From: Thermoplasmata archaeon
GTDB lineage: Archaea > Thermoplasmatota > Thermoplasmata > Lutacidiplasmatales > UBA184
Direction: 5' to 3'
Length of the DNA: 13,322 nt
Assembly (NCBI GenBank): GCA_022750355.1
Contig: JAKIVW010000008.1
Location: forward strand, 1 to 13,322
The notes beneath the pieces are model-generated. The model worked only from the letters and a program-made list of their open reading frames with translations, searched no databases and was not told the DNA's origin. Within the stretch, counting starts at the first letter, position 1. Every line of letters starts with the position of its first letter. Made by a program: the position numbers and the translations under genes. Below are positions 7,444-13,322 of the stretch, one piece after another.

Positions 7444-7470
7444 GTTATCCGACATTGAATGTCGGATAAC
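7444..7470. promoter_or_regulatory. Perfect 27-bp palindrome over the start codon
   Basis: GTTATCCGACATT at 7444-7456 and AATGTCGGATAAC at 7458-7470 are exact reverse complements around a single G. The ATG of the surface protein is at 7459-7461, inside the right arm, so the arm also encodes Met-Ser-Asp-Asn. Unlike nearby GC-rich hairpins it is of mixed composition and 13 bp per arm without a mismatch, which makes chance unlikely. It fits a dimeric repressor operator across the transcription start of a leaderless gene, or an RNA stem hiding the start codon of a leadered one. Confidence 0.75.
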
Positions 7471-9615
7471 ACCGGGGATACGATTGTGATCGCGAAGTGG
7501 AGTATCGGGGCAGCGTTGGGCGTGTTGATTGTGGCGGCATTGATGTTCGGGACCGTAGCGAACGTGGTGGCCACCGCGCCGCCGCCGGTCTCCGGATATA
7601 CCGTGACGATCGGAGAGACCGGGCTTCCTTCCGGCCAATGGTGGGGCGCCACCGTCAACGGCGTGACGCACTACGTCAAGGCCCCTTCGTCCAACGTCTT
7701 TACGGGATTGTCCGCCAGTACGTACTACTACTATCCGGCCACCATCGGGAGCAACTCCTCCGCGAACACGCGCTGGGTCTCGTACTCTTACTACATCCCC
7801 ATCTATGTGCCCACCCAATTGGCGAACACGGTGGCGTACACTGAGCAGTTCTACACGACGTTCGCGATCACCCCCGTCAGTTCCGGGTCCACGACCCCCA
7901 CTTCGAACTGGTACAACGCCGGTTCCGAGGTCGCGATCGCGGGCTACGACGCGCAGGGCTATTCCTTCTCCAAGTGGACCGTTTCGCCGAGCGGCTCATT
8001 CACCCTCGCCAAGTCCGGTTCCCAGGCGACCGAGGTCAAGATTACCGGGGTGGGAACGGTCACGGCCAACTTCAAGCAGAGCAAGTACTCGACCTCCTTC
8101 TCCGAAGTCGGCCTGCCTTCGACCAGCAGTTGGAGCGTTGTTTTCGACGGAGCATCGAGCTCGTCGACCACAGCCAGCACCATCACGACCGCCGCGCATG
8201 CGGCCGGCAATTACGCGTGGAGCGTAGCACCGGTCTCGGTCGGGAGCTCGGTTGAGTACGTCGCCGTACCGGCCTCGGGCAACAGCCTCAATGTGCCGAA
8301 CCAACCGAGCCAGGAGATCGTGTTCATCAAGGAGGTCTCGCTCACGTTCGCCGTCAGCCCGTCCCCTTCCGGCACGACCGCTCCAGCCGCGGGTACTGGC
8401 TTCTTCGTCAACGGCTCCGTGTTCCCGGTCACCGCGTACAACGGCGGCGGGTACATCTTCAGCAAGTGGAGCTTGAACGAGAGCAAGGTCGGAATCGGTA
8501 GCTCGTCCAGCCAGAGCACGAACGCGACGGTCAAGGCGTCGACGATCATCACGGCCAAGTTCGTCTCCGGATCCGAATGCACCACCTGTTCGCTGAAGTT
8601 CACCGAGATCGGCTTGCCGACCGGTGCGGCCTGGGGCGTCACATTCGGCCCGACCAACTACGTCAGTTCAACCACGTCGCTCACGGTCGTGGGGATCACC
8701 GGCGCGGCCTCCTGGGCCGCGTTCGAACCCGTCGGAGCGGGCCACAACAATCTCGCCTACATCCCCGCCTACATCGGGACGACCTACACGGGCAGCGGGT
8801 ACTACTCGCTCGGTTCCACCAACTCGATCGAAGTGGTCTACACCGAGTATGCTTGGGTCACGGTCAACACCAACCCCTCCTCTCCCGGCGGCGGTGCTGG
8901 GCCGACCCAAACGACGGGCTGGTATCAGATGAACACCCCCTACCCACTCTCGGCGATCGACTCGACGACCTACACCTTCTCCTCGTGGAGCACGGGCGGG
9001 AAGAACGTGACCGTGGGCAAGAGCACGTCGTCTTCGACCACGCTCACGATCGCCGGTCCGGGGACACTGACGCTGAACTACGCCCAGTTCTCGTCGACGA
9101 TCCGCTTCCAGGAGTTCGGACTCCCAACCGGCACGACCTGGGCGATCGACCTCACGGTCGGGACCGGGGTCTGGTTCACCTCGAGCAACCAGTGGATCAA
9201 CATCACGGATGTCCCGTACGGCTCGTGGAGCTGGTCGGCGCTGACCTTAATCTACGCGGGAACGGGCGCGGTGTGGAACCCGATGACCCCCTCGGGCGGG
9301 GCCATCCCGACCAACACCGCCACCGGTTCGGTCGATGCGCCGTTCCAGACGGCCCAGGCGGTCGTCTGGGGGGAGGAGTTCTCCGACACGTTCGCCGTCA
9401 GTGGAACCGGCCCGGGGACCACTAACCCCACCCCCGGCTCGGCCGTCTGGTATTGGTCGGGTCTCGTCGTCCCGATCATGTCCGAGAACACGTCCACCGG
9501 GACGTTCAATGCGTGGAGCGCCTCGACCGGAGCGGCGACCTTCGCCTCGAGCTCGTCCGCCGCAACGTTCGCGACGATCACAGGGACGGGAACGATCACC
9601 GCGAAGTTCACGTAA
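7459..9615 (+). CDS. Membrane-anchored surface protein with four A/B repeat pairs
   Basis: A 718-aa extracellular protein, probably part of the cell envelope. A hydrophobic segment at about residues 14-38 follows a short basic N-terminus and serves as signal peptide or N-terminal anchor. The rest is four tandem pairs. A units (starting near 47, 210, 378 and 547, about 85 aa each) open with the motif '(E)xGLPxGxxW', e.g. 'FTEIGLPTGAAWGV'. B units (about 133-206, 295-369, 465-541, 643-718) have the pattern 'FAVSPxxxGTTxP..G..Y.FxxWs..GtiTAxF' and look like the divergent InlB B-repeat domain (Flg_new_2-like). Ser, Thr, Gly and Tyr are abundant; the only cysteines form 'CTTC' at 374-377. N-glycosylation sequons occur at Asn99, 318, 340, 355, 516, 581 and 677. 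It ends exactly at the last B unit, with no C-terminal anchor. Proteins with this repeat are common in Thermoplasmata; an adhesin or S-layer-associated role is inference. Confidence 0.85.
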   Translation: MSDNTGDTIVIAKWSIGAALGVLIVAALMFGTVANVVATAPPPVSGYTVTIGETGLPSGQWWGATVNGVTHYVKAPSSNVFTGLSASTYYYYPATIGSNSSANTRWVSYSYYIPIYVPTQLANTVAYTEQFYTTFAITPVSSGSTTPTSNWYNAGSEVAIAGYDAQGYSFSKWTVSPSGSFTLAKSGSQATEVKITGVGTVTANFKQSKYSTSFSEVGLPSTSSWSVVFDGASSSSTTASTITTAAHAAGNYAWSVAPVSVGSSVEYVAVPASGNSLNVPNQPSQEIVFIKEVSLTFAVSPSPSGTTAPAAGTGFFVNGSVFPVTAYNGGGYIFSKWSLNESKVGIGSSSSQSTNATVKASTIITAKFVSGSECTTCSLKFTEIGLPTGAAWGVTFGPTNYVSSTTSLTVVGITGAASWAAFEPVGAGHNNLAYIPAYIGTTYTGSGYYSLGSTNSIEVVYTEYAWVTVNTNPSSPGGGAGPTQTTGWYQMNTPYPLSAIDSTTYTFSSWSTGGKNVTVGKSTSSSTTLTIAGPGTLTLNYAQFSSTIRFQEFGLPTGTTWAIDLTVGTGVWFTSSNQWINITDVPYGSWSWSALTLIYAGTGAVWNPMTPSGGAIPTNTATGSVDAPFQTAQAVVWGEEFSDTFAVSGTGPGTTNPTPGSAVWYWSGLVVPIMSENTSTGTFNAWSASTGAATFASSSSAATFATITGTGTITAKFT
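7597..9612 (+). repeat. Four tandem A/B protein repeat units
   Basis: The period is about 163-170 codons. A-unit openings are 'IGETGLPSGQWW', 'FSEVGLPSTSSW', 'FTEIGLPTGAAW' and 'FQEFGLPTGTTW'; B-unit ends are 'GVGTVTANF', 'ASTIITAKF', 'GPGTLTLNY' and 'GTGTITAKF'. Units have diverged well beyond DNA-level identity, so the array is old rather than a recent slippage expansion. Confidence 0.8.
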
Positions 9616-9638
9616 GGATCGAGACAGAACCCTTTCCG

Positions 9639-9668
9639 GCCACGGGGGGACCCAAGTCCCCCCGTGGC
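9639..9668 (+). terminator. Strong 13-bp hairpin after the surface protein gene
   Basis: GCCACGGGGGGAC (9639-9651) pairs perfectly with GTCCCCCCGTGGC (9656-9668) around the tetraloop CCAA. It begins 24 nt after the TAA. No T-tract follows directly (the nearest T-rich run is near 9713-9719), so it may protect or define the mRNA 3' end rather than act as a bacterial-type intrinsic terminator. Confidence 0.5.
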
Positions 9669-9891
9669 GCCCCCCCGTTCCGGGCGGGGAGTGGGGTCGC
9701 GCTCCGGCGTATCTTTCTCGACCTTGGGCGGACGACCCGCGATCCCGCACCCGTCCGCTCTTCGGTCGCCTATCGGAGTCGGGGCCCTCGGAAAGAATCT
9801 GAGGCAGTGCCGGCCCGCTTGGGTTGAAATTCGTGTGCTTCCCTCGGGAATGAATGTTGGACCGCGTCTCGCCGACGAGTACTTCGGTGAA

Positions 9892-9909
9892 TCCGGCTTG
9901 ACGGCCGGA
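9892..9909. repeat. Inverted repeat abutting the DoxX-cupredoxin TATA box
   Basis: TCCGGC at 9892-9897 and GCCGGA at 9904-9909 flank the spacer TTGACG. The repeat ends directly next to the TATA box, where TFB recognition element or regulator contacts would be expected. An operator is possible; arms of 6 bp in GC-rich DNA are weak evidence. Confidence 0.3.
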
Positions 9910-9916
9910 CTATACC
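9909..9916 (+). promoter_or_regulatory. TATA box of the DoxX-cupredoxin gene
   Basis: ACTATACC is centred about 28 nt before the ATG at 9941. The spacing predicts a leaderless transcript starting at that ATG and argues against the in-frame GTG at 9917, which would lie right at the box. Confidence 0.6.
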
Positions 9917-9940
9917 GTGGCCCTGCCCCGGGGGTTATCG

Positions 9941-11050
9941 ATGTCCGCGACCGTGAATCCCCCGTCTGAACCCGCTCCTCGATCGAATCCCAGTTGGGGG
10001 TCTACTCACGTCATCGACTTGCTGCGGATCGGAGTAGGTGCGGTTTGGCTGGTGAATCTGATCTTCATCGCCGACCCGCAAAATCGGTACTGGACTACTT
10101 TTTCGAGCACGGCGCTCTCGTTCGCTCCGACGTCGATCGGGGGCCCGGGTCTCGCCGAGTACGTCGCGGCCCACCCGTTGTTCTTTGCCTGGGGCATCGC
10201 CCTCATCACCGGGTACCTGGCGATCGCCCTCCTCCTGGGAGTGACCACGCGTATCGCCTGTTTCATCGGGAGTTTTTTCTCCGCGGTCCTCCTGGCGACC
10301 CAGTTTGGCTCGACCTTCCTTTTCCCGGGAGGGACGGACGTCGGTGCCCATCCGCTGTACATCGTGATCTACGCCGTCCTCGTGGTCGGTGGCGCCGGCC
10401 AGTCCCTCTCCCTCGACCACTGGCTGAGGACCCTCCTCGCTCAACGGCGCAAGGTTCGGTTGACCGCCCCCGGGATGGTGCCTCACCCCTGGACTACGGC
10501 CATCTCCCCCCGAACGTTGTTCGTCTACTTCGTCGCGGGAACGCTCATTTCCCTGGGCGTCGGGTTTGGTCTGGTCGTGGCCCTGCCCCCGCCCGCGGGA
10601 GGTGCGTCCACCGGGCCGTCCGGTCCGACCACCTACGTCAACCTCAGCATCTCGATCAATCCGCTGAACGGGTGGCCCCAGTATTCGCCCGCGAACTTCA
10701 CCGTGCCCAGCGGCGAGGTCGTCTTCACGATCACCGACCACGACGCTCCCATGAACTTCACCCCGTGCCCGTGTCTCGTGACGGGGACCGTCGGCAGCGA
10801 TGAACTGGTCAACGGGACGCCGTTCCACGTCGTCTCATCGGACAACGTGGCCCATTCGTTCGGGATCCCGAATCTCGGCCTCAACGTCTACAGCCCCGGT
10901 CAGAGCGTCGTCCAGTTCGAGGTCGACCTCCTAACCCCAGGTTCGTTCGAGTGGTTCTGCTTCGTCCCGTGCGGCACCGGGGCCGATGCCTACTCGACCC
11001 CCCCGATGGGAGTGGCGGGCTACATGACCGGGACGATGACCGTTACGTAA
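9941..11050 (+). CDS. DoxX/DoxD-like membrane protein fused to a cupredoxin
   Basis: A 369-aa protein (ATG 9941) with two parts. Residues about 25-165 are a four-helix DoxX/TQO-small-subunit-like module: 'HVIDLLRIGVGAVWLV', then 'AIALLLGVTTRIACFIG' and 'FPGGTDVGAHPLYIVIYA', a pattern seen in archaeal DoxX proteins. A fifth span (about 192-215) leads to an outer domain (about 232-369) resembling the cupredoxin of cytochrome oxidase subunit II. His305 ('VAHSFGIP') is followed after exactly 34 residues by Cys340-x3-Cys344 ('FCFVPCG'), the CuA spacing. However, the CuA glutamate is Val342, the second His is absent, and Met356 or Met362 would be the only later Met ligand. Sequons lie at Asn234, 252, 272 and 291. 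DoxD-type proteins take part in thiosulfate:quinone oxidoreduction; a copper-to-quinone redox role here is inference. It is monocistronic, with its own TATA box. The fusion is the notable point. Confidence 0.78.
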   Translation: MSATVNPPSEPAPRSNPSWGSTHVIDLLRIGVGAVWLVNLIFIADPQNRYWTTFSSTALSFAPTSIGGPGLAEYVAAHPLFFAWGIALITGYLAIALLLGVTTRIACFIGSFFSAVLLATQFGSTFLFPGGTDVGAHPLYIVIYAVLVVGGAGQSLSLDHWLRTLLAQRRKVRLTAPGMVPHPWTTAISPRTLFVYFVAGTLISLGVGFGLVVALPPPAGGASTGPSGPTTYVNLSISINPLNGWPQYSPANFTVPSGEVVFTITDHDAPMNFTPCPCLVTGTVGSDELVNGTPFHVVSSDNVAHSFGIPNLGLNVYSPGQSVVQFEVDLLTPGSFEWFCFVPCGTGADAYSTPPMGVAGYMTGTMTVT

Positions 11051-11498
11051 TTCCCGTCCGGTACACGGGTGGATCGGAACCGGCGAACCCCGAAGACTCC
11101 GAACCTTCCGCAGAGCCGCCCTTTCGTTTCCTCCGGAATTACCTCCCGTTAGGTCCGGCGTACTGTCGGAGCTATCGGGGCGGTTCGAGCCCCCCCGGGG
11201 GGCAGGGACAGGACGGAGCATCATCATTGCCTGTCGGCGGGCATGCCCGGGCATTTGTCGACGCGCGCGATGGGGGACCAGACCGGTTAACGGACGTCTT
11301 GGCGAACCTTCTTCTCGCGAGTCGTGACGAAAAGGTCGGGAACGTGTCTCCCCTCGACGACCGGCGAGCGACGGCGGGCCGAGATTCCCCGTATACCCCA
11401 AGCTCGCGGTAGCTCTCCGATCTTACGGGCAGAAAAAGGGGGACGGAAAGGGTTGGGCGCGGGTCGAAGGCGGGATTCGACCCGACGGATACTGCTCC
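11051..11498. other. 448-bp gap between convergent genes, no gene recognised
   Basis: This lies between the stops of the DoxX-cupredoxin and HDH-domain genes. It contains T-rich CTTTCGTTTCC at 11121-11131, which may end the plus-strand transcript, a hairpin-forming GGGGC..GCCCC at 11177-11193, a 10-bp palindrome GGGCATGCCC near 11239-11248, and the minus-strand terminator at its right end. Open frames exist on both strands, but they lack a plausible start and have shadow-like Arg/Pro/Ser composition. No tRNA, SRP RNA or RNase P core was recognised by eye. A small RNA cannot be excluded. Confidence 0.5.
11433..11484 (-). terminator. Hairpin plus T-tract after the HDH-domain gene
   Basis: CGGGTCGAA (11460-11468) pairs exactly with TTCGACCCG (11476-11484) around a 7-nt loop, 14 nt past the stop codon on the minus strand. 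About 22 nt further the minus strand reads CCCCCTTTTTCTG, giving a T5 run at 11433-11437. This is the best-formed terminator in the window. Confidence 0.6.
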
Positions 11499-12827
11499 CT
11501 ACTGCACGTAGAAGTTGAGGAACACATTCGTCGGCAGGCCCGCCGACGCTTCACCGAGGGTCTGCGCGTTGTGCAGCGCGGCCACCGATACGATCCCCGA
11601 CTCACCGAAGACCGAGATCATCGGCCAAGCCGAGGCGTTCGTGACCAGCACGACCACGACGTTCCACCAGATGTCCTTGTGGTCCGCGTTCGTTCCGATC
11701 AGATGGTCGTGGCCCGGCAGCGGCACGTTGCCGAGACCCGGAACCACGATCGTCGCGGGGTGGTCCCAGCAGACCTGGACGGTCGCGGGGGCGCAGTCCA
11801 ACTGGATCCCGTAGGCCGACGGATCGTAGGCGGGGGCGTAGGGGGTCGCCGAGGGACCCCACCAGGGCACGAGGACGTAGAACGGCTTGATGCTGCTCTT
11901 CGCGGCAGGGTAGGTAGTGGGGTTGGTGCCCACCGCGGCGTTCCCGAAGAGGGGCTGGGAGCCGTACGACGAGTTGTGGCTCACGTTGGTCCCGACGTAG
12001 TACCCTTGCTCGTACACCGTCTGGACGACCCGTCCGCTGAGGAACGAGGGCATCGTCTCGAGACTCTGGAGCAGGGAACCGGAGGGCGACGTGCTCCCGA
12101 CCTTCTGGTCCACCACGGTTCGGAAGTTCAGGAACACATTGGTGGGCAGGTCGTGTGACGACGTACCGGCCTTCTGCGCCGCGTTCAACGCGGCGAGGGA
12201 GGTGATCCCGGTCCAGCCGTGCGAGGTGGACGTCGGCCACGCGCTCGGGTTGAGGATCAGGTCGACCGCCACGTTCCACCAGATGTCATCGCCGTGCGCG
12301 AGGAAGTTGATCAGGTGGTCGTGACCGGGGAGTGGGACGACCCCGAGACCGGGCACGAAGATCGTCGCCGGGTGGTCAAAACAGATCTGGACGTTCGCGG
12401 GGGCGCAGTGTTCCTTGATACCGTAGGCCGCGGGGTTGTAGGCAGGGGCATACGGCGCGCTGGAGGGGCCCCACCACGGCACGAGCACCCAGAGAGTGGC
12501 GCCGTGATCCTGTGGGGAGGGGAACACCTGAGGGTTGACCCCGATCGCCGACTGGTTCTGCAGCGGCTGGGGCCCGTAGCTCGAATTGTAGGTCGCATTC
12601 GAGCCCACGAAGTAGCCTTGTTCGTAGACGGTCTGGACGATCCGTCCGTCGTAGAAGGCTGGCATGTTCTCCGACATGCGGAGGGGTCCCGACGCGGAAG
12701 TCGCGCTTACCGGGTTCCCGGCCGCTGCCGATAGGCCGGAGACCATGAGCACGACGACGGCCAACGCCGCCAACGTACCCATGCCCAGCCCGAGTCGCTC
12801 GCCGATTCGACGCCTTGGGGATGACAT
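11499..12827 (-). CDS. Secreted protein with duplicated Cys/HDH domain, unknown family
   Basis: A 442-aa exported protein I do not recognise. An Arg-rich N-terminus and hydrophobic core at about residues 16-36 ('GTLAALAVVVLMVSGLSAAA') form a signal peptide or anchor. The rest is two copies of one 181-residue domain (55-235 and 259-439) alignable without gaps, well over half identical by eye. Shared blocks: 'GRxVQTVYEQGYxVG', 'LVPWWGPSxxPYAPAYxPxA', 'CAPAxVQxC', 'DHPATIxVPGLGxVPLPG', 'HDHLI', 'DIWWNV', 'LPTNVFLNF'. In each copy two Cys eight apart (141/149; 345/353) could form a disulfide, and His152/169/171 with Asp181 (His356/373/375, Asp385) could bind a metal. Sequons occur at Asn77, 81, 91, 281, 285 and 397. 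Start is ATG 12827, with an A/T-rich box upstream; it is monocistronic, with a hairpin/T5 terminator. Enzyme, metal-binding or structural surface protein are all possible; function is unknown. Confidence 0.82.
   Translation of the reverse strand: MSSPRRRIGERLGLGMGTLAALAVVVLMVSGLSAAAGNPVSATSASGPLRMSENMPAFYDGRIVQTVYEQGYFVGSNATYNSSYGPQPLQNQSAIGVNPQVFPSPQDHGATLWVLVPWWGPSSAPYAPAYNPAAYGIKEHCAPANVQICFDHPATIFVPGLGVVPLPGHDHLINFLAHGDDIWWNVAVDLILNPSAWPTSTSHGWTGITSLAALNAAQKAGTSSHDLPTNVFLNFRTVVDQKVGSTSPSGSLLQSLETMPSFLSGRVVQTVYEQGYYVGTNVSHNSSYGSQPLFGNAAVGTNPTTYPAAKSSIKPFYVLVPWWGPSATPYAPAYDPSAYGIQLDCAPATVQVCWDHPATIVVPGLGNVPLPGHDHLIGTNADHKDIWWNVVVVLVTNASAWPMISVFGESGIVSVAALHNAQTLGEASAGLPTNVFLNFYVQ
11511..12053 (-). 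repeat. HDH domain, copy 2
   Basis: Encodes residues 259-439, with Cys345, Cys353, His356, the HDH motif at 373-375 and 'KDIWWN' at 384-389. It is separated from copy 1 by a 23-residue Ser/Thr/Gly-containing linker. All candidate metal ligands are kept in both copies, so both are probably functional. Confidence 0.8.
12123..12665 (-). repeat. HDH domain, copy 1
   Basis: Encodes residues 55-235. It carries Cys141, Cys149, His152, the HDH motif at 169-171 and 'DDIWWN' at 180-185. The downstream copy aligns over the full 181 residues without an insertion or deletion. Confidence 0.8.
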
Positions 12828-12842
12828 GGCGCGCCGAGACCG

Positions 12843-12855
12843 AATTTTGGGTATG
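12843..12855 (-). promoter_or_regulatory. Candidate TATA region of the HDH-domain gene
   Basis: On the minus strand CATACCCAAAATT spans -16 to -28 from the ATG at 12827. It is the only A/T-rich stretch in the upstream 60 nt, and no Shine-Dalgarno follows it, so the transcript may be leaderless. Confidence 0.4.
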
Positions 12856-12876
12856 AAGGTCCGTTGTATCGGGTGG

Positions 12877-12893
12877 GTACCACAGAGTGGTAC
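12877..12893. promoter_or_regulatory. Inverted repeat upstream of the HDH-domain promoter
   Basis: GTACCAC at 12877-12883 and GTGGTAC at 12887-12893 are exact inverted arms around AGA. It lies 50-66 nt before the ATG and about 20 nt upstream of the TATA region, where an activator or repressor dimer could bind. A 7-3-7 arrangement is typical of small operators; no regulator gene is nearby. Confidence 0.4.
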
Positions 12894-12961
12894 AGGGCTT
12901 TCGATCGAATTCCCACGAGGGAGAACCTAGGTTTGGTCGAGACGGGGGCCTCGTCCCACGA

Positions 12962-13322
12962 TCAGGGATTGCCGGTGCGCGTGAGAACGCTCAGCGCTTC
13001 CACGGTCGCCCACTGACTAGGGTCGCGCAACGGCTCGAGCAACATCGGGAACACGACGTTGGTAAACTGATACCCCGCGAGAGCGGGGACGAGATCCGGG
13101 AGGGCGGCGTCGAGGGCCCACGTCCCGTCCCCACTTCGCTTGCTCCGTAGCCAACGGAGGGCCGGGGCGAGGCGGGGGTCGGCCCCGTAGCCCAGCCGCG
13201 TGAGGATCCGAAGTCCCACGAGGATGTCGTAGTAGTAGTGATTCGGGTAGTGGATCCGGAACCACGGGGGATACCGGACCCGGCCCTCTTTCATGAGAAG
13301 GTGGTCCAGGTAGAATTCGGCC
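12962..13322 (-). CDS. Prenyltransferase/squalene-cyclase-like alpha-toroid protein, partial
   Basis: The C-terminal 119 residues of a longer protein; the frame stays open to the window edge ('AEFYLDHLLMKEGR' before the internal Met at 13294), so the start is outside. 'PPWFRIHYPNHYYYDILVGL' followed by 'RILTRLGYGADPRLAPALRW' and 'SGDGTWALDA' match the repeat pattern of the (alpha/alpha)-toroid fold shared by prenyltransferase beta subunits and squalene/terpene cyclases, where each unit ends in a 'DGxW' (QW-like) turn. Many archaeal and actinobacterial proteins of this type are annotated only as prenyltransferase/squalene oxidase repeat proteins and have no known substrate. The cyclase catalytic DxDD motif is not in the visible part. 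It lies on the same strand as, and 134 bp upstream of, the HDH-domain gene, which has its own promoter-like region. Confidence 0.72.
   Translation of the reverse strand, partial: AEFYLDHLLMKEGRVRYPPWFRIHYPNHYYYDILVGLRILTRLGYGADPRLAPALRWLRSKRSGDGTWALDAALPDLVPALAGYQFTNVVFPMLLEPLRDPSQWATVEALSVLTRTGNP

Noticed and set aside
10951..10983. Intact CuA or classic type-1 copper site in the cupredoxin domain
   Set aside because: His-x34-Cys-x3-Cys is present, but the CuA glutamate, second histidine and methionine spacing are missing, so I call it only a degenerate CuA-type site.
11161..11215. tRNA-like T-arm GGTTCGAGC in the convergent gap
   Set aside because: The stem would contain a C-C mismatch, and no matching acceptor 5' strand, D-arm or anticodon arm exists in the preceding 60 nt.
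11044..11412. Open plus-strand frame continuing past the DoxX-cupredoxin stop
   Set aside because: It is the tail of an alternative frame of that gene, has no convincing start, promoter or ribosome site in the gap, and shows Pro/Arg/Ser/Gly-rich shadow composition.

Overview
The window looks like chromosomal DNA from a high-GC archaeon, most plausibly of the class Thermoplasmata. Three things point that way: strong A/T-rich TATA-like boxes 26-27 nt upstream of start codons that lack a Shine-Dalgarno sequence (leaderless transcripts), a large surface protein built from 'GLPxGxxW' repeats of a kind familiar from Thermoplasmata genomes, and a DUF2079 membrane protein beside glycosyltransferases. 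The taxonomic assignment is inference; no rRNA or other marker gene is present.

Layout. (1) 1-519: a small IscA/HesB-type iron-sulfur protein whose cysteine motifs are expanded into Gly/Cys-rich tracts, with TATA box and Shine-Dalgarno. (2) 559-7201: a glycan block of five genes. A family 2 glycosyltransferase (GT2) and a GT4 lie on the minus strand; a second GT4 on the plus strand is divergent from that pair; a DUF2079 multi-pass protein and a second GT2 form a minus-strand pair. (3) 7459-9615: a 718-residue membrane-anchored surface protein made of four alternating A/B repeat pairs; a perfect 27-bp palindrome covers its start codon. (4) 9941-11050: a DoxX/DoxD-like membrane domain fused to an extracytoplasmic cupredoxin with a degenerate CuA-type site. 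(5) 11499-12827, minus strand: a secreted protein of two gap-free 181-residue copies of a domain I do not recognise, carrying conserved Cys pairs and an HDH motif. (6) 12962-13322, minus strand: the C-terminal part of a prenyltransferase/squalene-cyclase-like alpha-toroid protein running off the window.

The likely common theme is the cell surface. Cytoplasmic glycosyltransferases and a DUF2079 membrane protein sit beside three exported or membrane proteins whose outer parts carry several N-glycosylation sequons. That the block glycosylates these neighbours is inference. I see no IS element, CRISPR array, tRNA or rRNA gene. The most unusual items are the palindrome over the surface-protein start, the Gly/Cys expansion in the IscA-like protein, the DoxX-cupredoxin fusion and the duplicated HDH-domain protein.
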